Made by a program: the position numbers and the translations under genes. This document shows, piece by piece, positions 49,860-59,265 of a DNA stretch of 64,000 nt. The notes under the pieces are model-generated. The model had not been told where the DNA came from. It ran no database searches and saw only the letters and a list, made by a program, of their open reading frames with translations. Source of the DNA: Pseudobdellovibrionaceae bacterium (lineage in GTDB: Bacteria > Bdellovibrionota > Bdellovibrionia > Bdellovibrionales > UBA1609); NCBI GenBank assembly GCA_023898385.1, contig CP060220.1, positions 186,001-250,000 on the forward strand, in the 5' to 3' direction. How positions within the stretch are numbered: the stretch's first letter is position 1; each line of letters starts with the position of its first letter.

Positions 49860-50723
49860 TTATCCACTCACATTCAATGGCATTTTCAGATAAGCAATTC
49901 CGTTGGGACCGGGCTCTGGTAGATGGCCGGCATTTATATTTACTTGCACACTTTGAAAAATCAATCGAGGCGCCGACAATTGCTTGTCGCGATCTGTTCG
50001 AAACTTAACAAAGTCTTGTTTCGAGCGGCTGACTGGAAGCTGCACATTTTTTTCTTTTTCCTCACCAATGGTCGACTCCCAAGCATAGCCACGGCCACCT
50101 GGCGCGTAGTCATGGCCTACAAAAACCCGCGTGCTATCGGGTAGGGTGTAAAGTTTGTTTGTGATAGAGTTGTACAAGTCCTCAGCACTTCCAGCCGGAA
50201 AATCACAACGTCCGGTTCCAAAGTCGGGCATAAAGAGAGCATCGCCAGTGAACACAGCGTCTTCAATCACATAAGATGAACAAGCTGGTGTGTGACCCGG
50301 AGTAAACAAAGTCTTTATTTTAATGCTTCCAGCCACCAAATCTTTATCTTCAGTCAGGAGTGTATCAAACTGGCTGCCGTCTGTAGCAAAACCATCACCT
50401 AAGTTAAAGATGCCCTTGAAAAGATCTTGAACCTTCGTGATGTTGGCACCGATGCCCACCTTTGCCTTTGGAAATCGCTCCTTTAAAAGCTGAGAACCGG
50501 AAAGGTGATCTGCGTGCGCGTGTGTTTCTAAAATGTAATGGAGGTTGAGGCCCTTTGATTTTACAAAGTCGGTCACTTCATCCACCGACTTTGTGCTGGT
50601 GGCAGAACCATGCGGGTCGTAATCCATTACGGGGTCTATGATTACAGCATCCTTAGTTGCTGGATCAAAGACGACAAATGTGACAGTAAAAGTGTCTTCG
50701 TCAAAAAATGATTTGATTTCCAT
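49860..50723 (-). CDS. ETHE1/Blh-like persulfide dioxygenase (metallo-beta-lactamase fold)
   Basis: ATG 50721-50723 follows GGGAGG. The 287-residue protein has the metallo-beta-lactamase metal motif ETHAHADHLSG, then LFTPGHTPACSSY, VFTGDALFMPDFGTGRCDF and RVFVGHDY. The DFGT-x-RCDF block is characteristic of the ETHE1/Blh persulfide dioxygenase group rather than glyoxalase II. It would oxidise glutathione persulfide to sulfite using non-haem iron in the cytoplasm. The neighbouring YeeE-type permeases and thiol protein support a sulfide-detoxification unit. Confidence 0.87.
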   Translation of the reverse strand: MEIKSFFDEDTFTVTFVVFDPATKDAVIIDPVMDYDPHGSATSTKSVDEVTDFVKSKGLNLHYILETHAHADHLSGSQLLKERFPKAKVGIGANITKVQDLFKGIFNLGDGFATDGSQFDTLLTEDKDLVAGSIKIKTLFTPGHTPACSSYVIEDAVFTGDALFMPDFGTGRCDFPAGSAEDLYNSITNKLYTLPDSTRVFVGHDYAPGGRGYAWESTIGEEKEKNVQLPVSRSKQDFVKFRTDRDKQLSAPRLIFQSVQVNINAGHLPEPGPNGIAYLKMPLNVSG

Positions 50724-50821
50724 GCTGTTGCCTCCCAATTAAGTGTTTCACTCTACTACATAGCAACCGCAATGCCAGTGTGAAGTATCAACAATTTTGT
50801 TCTCATCTCAAATATCTAAAA

Positions 50822-50858
50822 AGTGTTGCAACATATTTTACAAATGTTTTGCAACACT
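50822..50858. terminator. Hairpin between permease and dioxygenase genes
   Basis: AGTGTTGCAA (50822-50831) and TTGCAACACT (50849-50858) form a 10-bp stem with a 17-base loop; each arm contains most of the palindrome TGTTGCAACA. On the minus strand it is followed by TTTTT and overlaps the stop of the permease gene. It can terminate the permease transcript or double as a repressor operator ahead of the dioxygenase gene. Confidence 0.55.
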
Positions 50859-51282
50859 ATTTTTTCAAAAGCGTCTGGTCTGCAAGTCTGAAGGTTAAAA
50901 ATCCACCTACCATGGCCACGATAAACGTCAAAGTAGATGCCGCCCCTGTGGGTACAGAAACTAATCCAGGCCCCGGGCAAAAACCACCTAATCCCCAGCC
51001 CACTCCAAATATGGCGGCTCCTATAACCAGGCGCCAAGTGATGTCACGCCGGCTGGGAATATTAAAACTGGTAGCAAACAGTGGAGAAGACTTTTTTCTC
51101 GCCAATCGGTAGACAAAAAAGTGTACACCCACGGCGCCCACCATAACAAAAATTAAGCTTGGGTCCCAGTCGCCGGCGAGATCTAAGAAGGATTGGATTT
51201 TATCCGGTCGAGTCATCCCGGCAATCCCAAGGCCCAAAGCAAATAACAAACCCACAGTAAATGAAGTAATCAACACTCTCAT
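50857..51282 (-). CDS. YeeE/YedE-type sulfur permease half (DUF6691-like)
   Basis: The 141-residue protein has four hydrophobic helices with the family signature GVGWGLGGFCPGPGLVSVPTG near the C-terminal half; its Cys lies in the transport path of YeeE-family proteins. It is the second half of a split permease; the first half starts just upstream (51284-51718) with a one-base gap. Such pairs move thiosulfate or other reduced sulfur species across the inner membrane and commonly accompany persulfide dioxygenases. Confidence 0.85.
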   Translation of the reverse strand: MRVLITSFTVGLLFALGLGIAGMTRPDKIQSFLDLAGDWDPSLIFVMVGAVGVHFFVYRLARKKSSPLFATSFNIPSRRDITWRLVIGAAIFGVGWGLGGFCPGPGLVSVPTGAASTLTFIVAMVGGFLTFRLADQTLLKK

Positions 51283-51283
51283 C

Positions 51284-51718
51284 TTAACCCCCTAAGATAT
51301 GTCGCATGATGTAGACAGTAATAAAGCCAGAGATCATAAAACTTAAAGTGGCAACAATAGACCGAGGAGACATTCGGCTGACGCCACAGATGCCGTGCCC
51401 ACTGGTGCAACCGTTGCCCATCAGAGTTCCGAAACCAACCAGAAACCCCGCTACGGCTACGGTAGCTAGATTATACGAGTCATCCCAACTGAATGCAGGT
51501 TGATAAAAGAGTAAAAGTATAACTCCGCCAGCAATCAGACCCGCCAAGAAGGTCAGGCGCCAGAGATAGTCACCGGATCGAATGGTCTTTAATGTGATGG
51601 CACCGTCAAAGATGCCGCTAATGCCGGTCACACGGCCGTTAAATATAAGCATGATGGATACGGCTAACCCAATTAAGCCTCCACCAATTAATGCCTCGAT
51701 AATTGTCCCCCACTCCAT
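51284..51718 (-). CDS. YeeE/YedE-type sulfur permease half
   Basis: The 144-residue protein has about four membrane helices and the YeeE hallmark GFGTLMGNGCTSGHGICGVSRMSPRS with its conserved Cys residues. It pairs with the DUF6691-like half downstream (one base between stop and start). Together they make the full-size permease for a reduced sulfur compound. An AAGGAG-like site precedes the ATG at 51716-51718. The small thioredoxin-like gene lies 34 bases upstream. Confidence 0.88.
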   Translation of the reverse strand: MEWGTIIEALIGGGLIGLAVSIMLIFNGRVTGISGIFDGAITLKTIRSGDYLWRLTFLAGLIAGGVILLLFYQPAFSWDDSYNLATVAVAGFLVGFGTLMGNGCTSGHGICGVSRMSPRSIVATLSFMISGFITVYIMRHILGG

Positions 51719-51752
51719 TTTTGTTCTCCTTCTTGTTGTTCTTAGATTTTAA

Positions 51753-52109
51753 CTATTGATTATTGATGTGCGCCAACTGTTGTTTTGAAAATTCAAGAAG
51801 CCACTCACAAGATTCTGGTTCGCAGTCTTCCACCAAAGCGAGTAGAGTGCCATTGTTGACGGCAGCAAGGCTTGGTGTGTCTTGAATACCAAATCGACTG
51901 CACAGCTCACAATGATCTTGTAAATGCACCACAAGTTTTTTGAAATGAGCCGGAAACGGGGCCTCGGCAAATTTTTGCATGGCCACTTCGCAACTCGTGA
52001 CATTTGGACGGACGAATAAAAGCAAATAGGTGTTTTTCTTGTCCTTTAAGATATCTGCGTTGCTTTCAGCATCCATAAGTTTAAGTTTTTGGTTTGATGC
52101 CTGCCTCAT
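51753..52109 (-). CDS. Small thioredoxin-fold-like protein, sulfur cluster
   Basis: ATG 52107-52109 follows a strong AGGAGG; the upstream in-frame ATG lacks one. The 118-residue cytoplasmic protein has a beta-alpha-beta pattern like thioredoxin (NTYLLLFVRPNVTSC, KLVVHLQDHCELC, GIQDTPSLAAVNNG) with the TPS-type cis-Pro region. The usual CxxC active site is missing. Instead a C-x-x-C pair occurs in HCELC after the second strand, and two more Cys occur near the end (EDCEPESC). It could be a persulfide carrier or sensor for the downstream permease and dioxygenase (inference). It leads the leftward operon. Confidence 0.65.
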   Translation of the reverse strand: MRQASNQKLKLMDAESNADILKDKKNTYLLLFVRPNVTSCEVAMQKFAEAPFPAHFKKLVVHLQDHCELCSRFGIQDTPSLAAVNNGTLLALVEDCEPESCEWLLEFSKQQLAHINNQ

Positions 52110-52427
52110 GGTGGTCCTCCTGGCGTTCGAAATTGATAATTCCAAATTTGTGCCGTTTTGAAATGGGTCAGAAACCGCCCTAATTTTGAATTCATCAGTT
52201 AATGCGCAGAGTTATTCTCAATTCGTTTCACACACTGTTGCTTCATTCTAAGACGATCTTGGTCCTGGGGCGGCTAATTCGGATGCAGTCCTGCCATAGA
52301 ATTTTTTTCAATGCAGTAGTTTGAGGTGCCTTTAGAAATGATCTGGATCCTAAAATAGGGGGCAGATTTTTCAAGGATCTAGGGGACAGCTTCAAATTTT
52401 AGATAGGCTGAATTTTTGGGGGCCGGG
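52110..52427. other. Divergent intergenic region between sulfur operon and next gene
   Basis: These 318 bases should hold two divergent promoters. I see an imperfect direct repeat around 52346-52402 (GATC then AGGGGGCAG, and GATC then AGGGGACAG), which could be an operator, but no convincing -35/-10 pair. No gene is supported. Confidence 0.35.
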
Positions 52428-53276
52428 GTGATAGGACAACATCTATTATTAATCATTATAGCTTTGGGGTTGAGCCACGTTGGTGTAGCAACGGCCGGGG
52501 TACCGAAGTCGACGGATTTTCAAAGGCATTCAGAAGTCCACGCACCCTTATTAAAAGTGGTTAAGGAACAAGAGTCGGGTTGTTACAAAGTTCTGCAGCG
52601 TCAGTCATGGGCTGTGCATGAAGAATTGTCTTGGGTGGATCGGCAACGGGTCACTGAGTTGGCTGAAGGTTTTATATCGGGACAGAGAATTTTCGATTCA
52701 GCACTTAAATCCGTTTATGTCCCACGGGGACGAAAAATGCGGCCAGATCATTACATTGTTTTTGATTATCAAGGCGCGCCCTTGGTCAGTTTTTTTCGAT
52801 TTGAAAAACCGTTGAGTGGCGCACTCGTACCCGTGACTTTTGCCGCCACTTTTGGAATTGGCGTTGTGACTCTAAAAAAGATGGTGCCATCAGCGCTTGA
52901 GGTGCATGGTGTATCTCTGGGCAAGGCGTTGCGGCAGGAGAAGCATTTGTGGAACCTTCTTCAAAAAAAGACAATAGGTGTGGCGACTCATTTAGGTCAT
53001 ATTCGGCAGGGCAATAATGTCTATGTGATTAACACTTACGAACCAGGACCCACTTTCAGTGAACTTAGAACTCTTCATGAATCACATAAGATTTCTGACG
53101 AGTATTTTGAAAATGCTGTGGCTCTATACGATGAGTTTAATGACAAAATAGCAGATCTAAGAAAGAGCCAAGAGTACAAAGATCTAGTAGTCCAGGACTT
53201 GATCTACAATAACTTGAATATCGGGGATGACGATGCCGTCTTTGTGGACGGAGAGTGGAAAGTTATTCAGTTTTAG
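52428..53276 (+). CDS. Exported protein of unknown function
   Basis: I prefer GTG 52428, with GGGG upstream, over a TTG four codons earlier. The product is 282 residues. The N-terminus GQHLLLIIIALGLSHVGVATAG is a signal peptide. The mature domain has YIVFDYQGAPLVSFFRFE and a helical C-terminal region ending NLNIGDDDAVFVDGEWKVIQF. The late DAVFVDGEW strand recalls kinase-like folds (D-x-x-F/V-D), but no catalytic loop is evident. No family assigned. Its end overlaps the convergent haem-protein gene by 14 bases. Confidence 0.62.
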   Translation: MIGQHLLLIIIALGLSHVGVATAGVPKSTDFQRHSEVHAPLLKVVKEQESGCYKVLQRQSWAVHEELSWVDRQRVTELAEGFISGQRIFDSALKSVYVPRGRKMRPDHYIVFDYQGAPLVSFFRFEKPLSGALVPVTFAATFGIGVVTLKKMVPSALEVHGVSLGKALRQEKHLWNLLQKKTIGVATHLGHIRQGNNVYVINTYEPGPTFSELRTLHESHKISDEYFENAVALYDEFNDKIADLRKSQEYKDLVVQDLIYNNLNIGDDDAVFVDGEWKVIQF

Positions 53277-53856
53277 TGGGGCTAATTGAGGCGGTCTTAA
53301 TAACCTCAGCCCAAAAAAATCCACGAAACTCACCCAGCTTAAAACCTCTTCCCTTGTCTTCGGGGTATAATTTCGAAAGCTTCTTATCGACGCCCTCACT
53401 GAGGTTGCTTCCGTGGCAAGTCAGACAAAGAGGTTTAATATAAATAGGCTGCAAGTAACCATATTCTCCGTTGTTAAGGGCGACCAGTCGCTCGGACGGA
53501 AGATCCCCATTTTTTGTTCCAGCATATTGATCTAAGTAGGGTTTCATCCATGGTTTAGGGGCATTGGCACTTTGTCGCAATTTGTGACTGGTTCGCCCAA
53601 CAATGACCTCTGGTGTACTTGAGTCGGCTGGAATCTTAGGGGCCTCTTGGTGACAGGCAAGGACCGCGGCTTCAGGACCCCCTGATTGTAAGGCTGTCAT
53701 TAGCGCCTGCATAAATTTCTTTTTAAAAGGTTCTAGGTGTTTGATGGCTGCTTCTCTGGCCTGAGTCTCAGTGAGGCCCGATGAGTTTTTATTCAAAGAC
53801 TCACAACTTAACGGCAACAAACCTAAAAAAATAACTAAAAACAAATGAATTTTCAC
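53263..53856 (-). CDS. DUF3365-type c-type haem lipoprotein
   Basis: GTG 53854-53856 follows AAGGA; the long upstream extension is not needed. The protein (197 residues) has a lipoprotein signal (VKIHLFLVIFLGLLPLSC, lipobox LPLSC). A DUF3365/Tll0287-like domain follows, with AVLACHQEAPKI and the single haem site LCLTCHGSN (CxxCH). It probably carries covalent haem in the periplasm as a redox or gas sensor; here it has no attached signalling domain. It overlaps the convergent gene at 52428-53276 by 14 bases. Confidence 0.82.
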   Translation of the reverse strand: MKIHLFLVIFLGLLPLSCESLNKNSSGLTETQAREAAIKHLEPFKKKFMQALMTALQSGGPEAAVLACHQEAPKIPADSSTPEVIVGRTSHKLRQSANAPKPWMKPYLDQYAGTKNGDLPSERLVALNNGEYGYLQPIYIKPLCLTCHGSNLSEGVDKKLSKLYPEDKGRGFKLGEFRGFFWAEVIKTASISPTKTE

Positions 53857-54008
53857 GGCAAGACGTCCTTTCAGCGCGAACACAAACCCAGCGAGCTTGA
53901 TTCTAATAAAGCTCTCACTTTGAATTAAGTGGATGTAACACATCTGTCAACGCCAACACAGAACGAATCTGGATAAACAGATTGTCTGACCCGTGTGGCC
54001 TGTAGTAC

Positions 54009-55520
54009 ATGGCAGTCATGACGACTCAGTGGACTTTGTTGATTTTCGTTTTAGTTTCGGGGTGTAGCTCTCTCGTCACACGCTCAAATTTTGAAGAAAA
54101 ATACCTGGGCCCAATGGTTGGCCAAGTGACGCCATCACAGGCCGTGATCTGGGCTCGAGGGGTAAGATCGGGTGCTCTTCGTGTGAGGGTTTTTGATAAA
54201 GGGGCTAAAGTCAAAACATCACAAGAACCGGTTTTTATCGGTGAGTCCATAGTGGCTGAAGAGGGCGACTTTGCGGGGCGAGTCCTTGCGGAGGGTTTGT
54301 ATCCCAGTACAAGTTACGCCGTCGAGGCCCTTTTCACTGACTCTCAAGGAAAAATAGTGAGTCGAGTATTGGATGGTAACTTTAAAACTCCGCCTGAGCC
54401 CTCATCGAAGTCCGTCGTCAATTTTGCCTGGAGTGGGGATGTGGCAGGGCAGAATGTTTGTCGAGATCAAAAAGAAGGTTTCCCCATATTTGAGCCCCTC
54501 GGCCACGAGTCGTTGGACTTTTTTGTGGGACTCGGTGATATGATCTATGCCGATGGTTTTTGTCGGCAAAAGGGTCGCTATGGCAACCAACAGCACAAAG
54601 TTACCTTGGAACCCTCATTTGATCTTTCTAGTTTTTGGAAACATTGGCGATATTTTTATTCTGAACCGAGGGTACAGAGATTTTTTGGTCAGACACCTTA
54701 CTATGTGACCTACGATGATCATGAAGTGGTTAACGATTATGGCCCAAAAGACAGCATAAGAAAAGATCCGTCCACAGAACAGCCTGTGGATTTAATGGCG
54801 ATGGGACAAAAGGCCTTTCGTGATTACAATCCAGTTGTGGTGGGCGAGACCGGTACAGGCCATCGTCTTTATCAGAAGTTTTCTTGGGGATCCCACTTGG
54901 ATCTCTTTGTTTTGGACACAAGAAGTTACCGCGCTAAAAATTCGGATGTGGATTCAGACTCAACACCTAAGTCGATGTTGGGCGTTCATCAGCGCCAATG
55001 GCTACTCAACCAACTGAAAAACTCAAAAAGCACTTGGAAGGCCATTATCAGCAGTGTGCCGCTTTCTATTCCCACAGGTTGGCCACCCACAAATGGTCGG
55101 GATGGGTGGGCCAACGATGAGAACAACACGGGTTTTGAAAATGAGCTAAAGCGTATTGTTCAAGAAATGTATAAGCAAAAAGTGAAAAACGTAATTTGGC
55201 TGACAGCCGATGTGCACTTTGCGCAGGGTGTGAAATATCAACCCATAGCGAAAGACCCCGATTATATTATGTGGGAATGGGTGGCTGGTCCGTTGAATGC
55301 TGATTTTTTTCCGAATCTCACATTGGATGCCACGCTGAAACCCGAGCGTCAGCTGTTTTTTGGCCCACAAAAAATGGGAGAAGTTCAGTCTTTCTCAGAG
55401 GCGAAGAAGTGGTTTAACTATGGAAAAATCAACATCGCTGAATCCGGGGAGCTTGAAGTCTCCTATGTCAACGCCTTGGGCCAAACGGTATATTCCCAAA
55501 AAATCCTCCCTCAACAATAG
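54009..55520 (+). CDS. phoD: PhoD-family phosphodiesterase/alkaline phosphatase lipoprotein
   Basis: The 503-residue protein has a lipobox (LLIFVLVSGC), then the PhoD N-terminal beta domain (GPMVGQVTPSQAVIWARG). The metallophosphatase domain follows with FAWSGDVAGQN, FVGLGDMIYADG, YYVTYDDHEVVNDYG and VIWLTADVHFAQG, supplying the Fe/Ca ligands. Typical PhoD is near 500-580 residues. It releases phosphate from phosphodiesters and monoesters outside the inner membrane. The signal is Sec/lipoprotein type, not the twin-arginine signal common in PhoD. An alternative start is ATG 54018. Single gene ahead of mutL. Confidence 0.87.
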   Translation: MAVMTTQWTLLIFVLVSGCSSLVTRSNFEEKYLGPMVGQVTPSQAVIWARGVRSGALRVRVFDKGAKVKTSQEPVFIGESIVAEEGDFAGRVLAEGLYPSTSYAVEALFTDSQGKIVSRVLDGNFKTPPEPSSKSVVNFAWSGDVAGQNVCRDQKEGFPIFEPLGHESLDFFVGLGDMIYADGFCRQKGRYGNQQHKVTLEPSFDLSSFWKHWRYFYSEPRVQRFFGQTPYYVTYDDHEVVNDYGPKDSIRKDPSTEQPVDLMAMGQKAFRDYNPVVVGETGTGHRLYQKFSWGSHLDLFVLDTRSYRAKNSDVDSDSTPKSMLGVHQRQWLLNQLKNSKSTWKAIISSVPLSIPTGWPPTNGRDGWANDENNTGFENELKRIVQEMYKQKVKNVIWLTADVHFAQGVKYQPIAKDPDYIMWEWVAGPLNADFFPNLTLDATLKPERQLFFGPQKMGEVQSFSEAKKWFNYGKINIAESGELEVSYVNALGQTVYSQKILPQQ

Positions 55521-55577
55521 CATGGTGACTTCCTTTTAGCGTGATGGAATAAGGGGAACTCAAAAAGGGGTCAGGTT

Positions 55578-57440
55578 TTGATAGAAATTCTCTCACCAGA
55601 AGTTGTGGACCAAATAGCGGCTGGAGAAGTGGTCGAGCGCCCCGCTCATTTGGTAAAAGAGTTAGTCGAAAATAGTATCGATGCGGGTGCCACCCAAATT
55701 GAAGTGGAATTTGACCAAGGTGGGCGTCAGGTAAAAATAATCGATGATGGGGCCGGAATGGGCCCCTCGGAGCTCCCTCTGGCTCTGGCTCGCCATGCCA
55801 CGAGCAAAATCAAGTTGTCCTCTGACCTTTGGGATTTGCATTCCTTTGGATTTCGGGGTGAGGCTTTGGCCAGTATTTCGGCGGTATCGAAGGTGCAGAT
55901 TCGCTCCCGACAAAAAAACTCAAAAACGGCTTCGCGTATCCTGTCAGAATTTGGCCAGGCTTCGGCGGTGGAATCCATTGGTGGTGAACCCGGCACAACT
56001 ATTCTTGTAGAAGATTTATTTGCCAATGTGCCGGCACGCCTAAAGTTTTTAAAATCAGAAGCGGCCGAGTCCACGCAAATAAAAAATGTGCTTCGGGCCA
56101 TGGCATTGGCTCATCCCCAGGTGACATTTCGCGTGCGCCACAAAAATAAGCTGTTATTCTTTTGGCCGGCCATGTCCACCCACCTGCAGCGGGCTAAACA
56201 AATATTAGAAGTGGATGAGCTTTTTTGGGGTGAGGGTGAATGTAATGGCATCAAGACAAAGGCGGCGATGTCCAGCCCCAATCGTACAGTTAAAAATTCC
56301 AGGCAGATTTGGTTATTTGCACAGAACCGTTGGATACAAGACAGAAGTTTGCAAGCGGCTGTCATTGATGCTTATAGAAGCCTATTGATGCACGGGGAGT
56401 TTCCCGTGGCGGCCATTTGGGTCAGCTGTGATCCTGAGGATATTGACGTTAACATTCATCCGACGAAGTCTCAGGTGAAATTCTTGCATCCGTCAGATGC
56501 CTTTCGATCTGTGAATCGGGCCATTCGGCATACTCTAGAAACGGCTCCGTGGTTAGACGCGGTACTGGCCGCCGACCCCCAGCGCATTTCGTCCTCGTCT
56601 GTGTCAGAGAGTAAAGTGGCCTATGAAACGGCGCCGGGGCCTACGACAAATTTCAAATTCAGCGATAGTGAATTTCAAAGGACCCAGTATTCGCAGAAGT
56701 CGATGATGGGAACACTTCAGGAGTTGGGATTAAAAGCGTCCCCGCCCAAGTATGAAGTGACACCTTCCCCATCAGTAGAAATTGCCTCAGCGGGCTCTGA
56801 AGAGAATTTTGCACTTAATGAGAGTTCTCCCTTCGAAGTGAATGAAAAAAAGGGCTATTGGTCGCAGCTTCAGGTGATTGGTCAGGCGAATCTCACTTAT
56901 ATTGTGGCGCAGACAGATCGAGCCATACTATTTGTCGATCAGCATGCGGCTCACGAAAGAGTGATGTATGAAACCTTAATGCGGGCCTGGAACTCAGGAA
57001 ACATTGAAGTTCAGGATTATTTATTGCCATTGACCTTTGACCTTGAACCCGAAGAAGTAGAATCCGTAATTAAGCTGCAGCCTGATTTTGAAAAATTGGG
57101 TGTGTACATTGATGAAATGGGTCCGCAGACTATCGGTGTAAGAGCCGCCCCCGCTGTGATTAAAGAAAAATCCATTCAAGCGGCTATTGAACTGGTGGCA
57201 ACAGAGATGGTGGAAAAGGGAGGTAGCTTTGCACTTGAAAAATCCATCAGTGATATCTGTGCGACTTTGGCGTGCCACTCAGTGATTCGAGCGGGGCAAG
57301 CCTTGAGTGTGACTGAAATGACCAGTTTGTTGAAGCAAATGGATGAGTTTCCGCTTTCGAGTTTTTGCCCCCACGGGCGTCCCGTCTATGTAGAGTATCC
57401 ATTTTCTAAACTTGAGAGAGATTTCGGACGCATCGTATGA
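55578..57440 (+). CDS. mutL: DNA mismatch repair protein MutL with endonuclease motif
   Basis: The start is a TTG at 55578 after AAGGGGTCAGG. The 620-residue protein has the GHKL ATPase motifs (ELVENSIDAGATQI, DDGAGM, FGFRGEALASI). The C-terminal domain carries DQHAAHERVMYE, which fits DQHA-x2-E-x4-E, plus ACHSVIRAGQ and CPHGRPVYVE. This MutL should therefore nick DNA itself, as in bacteria lacking MutH. It overlaps miaA by four bases (ATGA), an arrangement seen in many bacteria. Confidence 0.95.
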   Translation: MIEILSPEVVDQIAAGEVVERPAHLVKELVENSIDAGATQIEVEFDQGGRQVKIIDDGAGMGPSELPLALARHATSKIKLSSDLWDLHSFGFRGEALASISAVSKVQIRSRQKNSKTASRILSEFGQASAVESIGGEPGTTILVEDLFANVPARLKFLKSEAAESTQIKNVLRAMALAHPQVTFRVRHKNKLLFFWPAMSTHLQRAKQILEVDELFWGEGECNGIKTKAAMSSPNRTVKNSRQIWLFAQNRWIQDRSLQAAVIDAYRSLLMHGEFPVAAIWVSCDPEDIDVNIHPTKSQVKFLHPSDAFRSVNRAIRHTLETAPWLDAVLAADPQRISSSSVSESKVAYETAPGPTTNFKFSDSEFQRTQYSQKSMMGTLQELGLKASPPKYEVTPSPSVEIASAGSEENFALNESSPFEVNEKKGYWSQLQVIGQANLTYIVAQTDRAILFVDQHAAHERVMYETLMRAWNSGNIEVQDYLLPLTFDLEPEEVESVIKLQPDFEKLGVYIDEMGPQTIGVRAAPAVIKEKSIQAAIELVATEMVEKGGSFALEKSISDICATLACHSVIRAGQALSVTEMTSLLKQMDEFPLSSFCPHGRPVYVEYPFSKLERDFGRIV

Positions 57441-58375
57441 GCTCTCCCAAACCCGTCGTGTTTATACTTGGTCCCACCGCCACGGGGAAGTCATCTCTTG
57501 CTATGTCAGTAGCCAATGCCACAGGTAGTTGTATTTTAAATGCCGACAGTGTTCAAGTTTACGAAACCATTCAAATCGGCGCGGCAAAACCCAGTCAGGA
57601 AGAGTTAAAAGAAGTGGACCACTTCTTAGTGGGTCATGTGCATGAGGGTGACAAATACACGGCCGGTCAATTCAGGCAAGAGGCCTTGGAAGTTCTCAAG
57701 TTGCAAACCGCCACTCGCCCCGTATTGGTGGTTGGAGGAAGCGGATTTTACGTACAAGCCTTAGAAAAGGGAATGTTTGAGTTACCACCCACAGATCCCG
57801 CTATTTCGATGGAGATCGAACGCTCAATCAAAGAGCAGGGCTCGAGGGTCTTGTGGGATGAAATCAAAAAGTGGGATCCTGAAGCCGCGGCTAAAATTGC
57901 CCCTGAGGATACTTACCGGGTGAAAAGAGCCCTCGAAGTGCTGCGTGGACAAGATAAAACGCTCACCCAAATTCGGGAGGAGTTTAAAACACAAACCACA
58001 AATTTGAACGACATCTATTCGGTGATCAAGGTTGGACTGCGAGTGGATCGCAAGAAGTTGGCGAGACGAGTGAGAGATCGGGTAGAAAAGATGTTGGAAG
58101 AGGGTTTACTTCATGAAGTGGAGTCTTTGTTGGCCAAGGGCCTAACCCTGTGGGCGCCCCTTCAAAGCGTAGGTTACAAAGAGTGCGTTGCGGTCCTTCA
58201 GGGAGAGCTGCCAGAACAGGATTTGCCAGAAGCCATTGTTACAAGTACCATGCAACTTGCAAAAAAACAGATGACGTGGTTTCGAAAAGACAACGAGATA
58301 ATTTGGTTTGATAGTGAGCAAGAAATCAATAAGGCTCATCAGTTTTTGTTAGAAAAATTGACTCTCTCCAAGTGA
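57437..58375 (+). CDS. miaA: tRNA dimethylallyltransferase
   Basis: The 312-residue protein has the P-loop LGPTATGKSSLAMSVA, NADSVQVYETIQIGAAKP, the VVGGSGFYVQAL block and the late QSVGYKECVAVLQGEL. It adds a dimethylallyl group to A37 of tRNAs reading codons that start with U, in the cytoplasm. Its ATG overlaps the mutL stop. Length is normal for MiaA. Confidence 0.95.
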   Translation: MSSPKPVVFILGPTATGKSSLAMSVANATGSCILNADSVQVYETIQIGAAKPSQEELKEVDHFLVGHVHEGDKYTAGQFRQEALEVLKLQTATRPVLVVGGSGFYVQALEKGMFELPPTDPAISMEIERSIKEQGSRVLWDEIKKWDPEAAAKIAPEDTYRVKRALEVLRGQDKTLTQIREEFKTQTTNLNDIYSVIKVGLRVDRKKLARRVRDRVEKMLEEGLLHEVESLLAKGLTLWAPLQSVGYKECVAVLQGELPEQDLPEAIVTSTMQLAKKQMTWFRKDNEIIWFDSEQEINKAHQFLLEKLTLSK

Positions 58376-58383
58376 GGTAAGCC

Positions 58384-59262
58384 GTGCAAAGCATGACTGG
58401 ATTTGGCGTATCATCCGTTCGCAAGAAAGATCTAGAGCTGTCTGTCAGCGTGAAGACGGTGAATGGACGATTTCGAGATATCAAAATCCATATTCCACGA
58501 GACTATGCCAGTTTTGAAGCCGACCTAAAAGCGCTAGTTTCTGAAGAGATCGCCCGGGGTACAGTGGATGTTTATGTTAGCCGTAAATCTGGGGCGGCCT
58601 CATCAAAACTTCAAGTGAGTGTGGATGCAAAAATGGCCGAACAGTGGGTGAAGTCTTACCAAAGTTTGGCTCGTCACTTAAAATTACCGTCGGATGTAAC
58701 ACTTAAAACCATTGGCGGATTGCCGGGCGTATTTCAAGTCAGTGAGTCCAATGACATTACTGACCTAGAGAAAAAAGAAGTCCTTCGACTGACGAAATTA
58801 GCCGTGGCTGCCTGTGTGAAAGAGAGAAAGCGCGAAGGTGTTTCTTTAAAAAAGGATTTGTTGGGGCTTTTGGGTGAGTTAAAAGAAAAGACCGATGAAA
58901 TGCAGAGCTGGCAAACCCAAGTTCGCGCCATTCTTTTAGAGCGAATGAAAAAGCGACTTGAGGGAGTTGAAAAGGACTTAGGCCTAGACCCTCAACGGGT
59001 TGCCCAAGAAGCGGCCCTTTTGGCAGATAAGGCCGATATTGCAGAAGAATTATCTCGCCTGGATGAACACATTAAACAATGTCGGGCCCTTGTGTCGGGA
59101 AGCGAATCGGTGGGTAAAAAATTGGATTTTTACTGCCAAGAGTTGTTACGAGAAGTGAATACTGTGGGGTCCAAATCCCAAGTGTCGCAGTTGACTCAAA
59201 TCGTGGTTGATGCCAAAGCTATAGTTGAGCGCTTCAGAGAACAGGTTCAAAACGTCGAGTAG
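58384..59262 (+). CDS. yicC: YicC-family endoribonuclease
   Basis: GTG 58384 stands 8 bases after miaA. The 292-residue protein begins QSMTGFG, the invariant YicC N-terminus, followed by VKTVNGRFRDIKIHIPRD. It ends with the DUF1732 block (ADIAEELSRLDEHIKQCR, GKKLDFYCQELLREVNTVGSK). YicC proteins are RNases active on RNA with free 5' or 3' ends and are commonly next to gmk, as here. Confidence 0.93.
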   Translation: MQSMTGFGVSSVRKKDLELSVSVKTVNGRFRDIKIHIPRDYASFEADLKALVSEEIARGTVDVYVSRKSGAASSKLQVSVDAKMAEQWVKSYQSLARHLKLPSDVTLKTIGGLPGVFQVSESNDITDLEKKEVLRLTKLAVAACVKERKREGVSLKKDLLGLLGELKEKTDEMQSWQTQVRAILLERMKKRLEGVEKDLGLDPQRVAQEAALLADKADIAEELSRLDEHIKQCRALVSGSESVGKKLDFYCQELLREVNTVGSKSQVSQLTQIVVDAKAIVERFREQVQNVE

Positions 59263-59265
59263 AAA

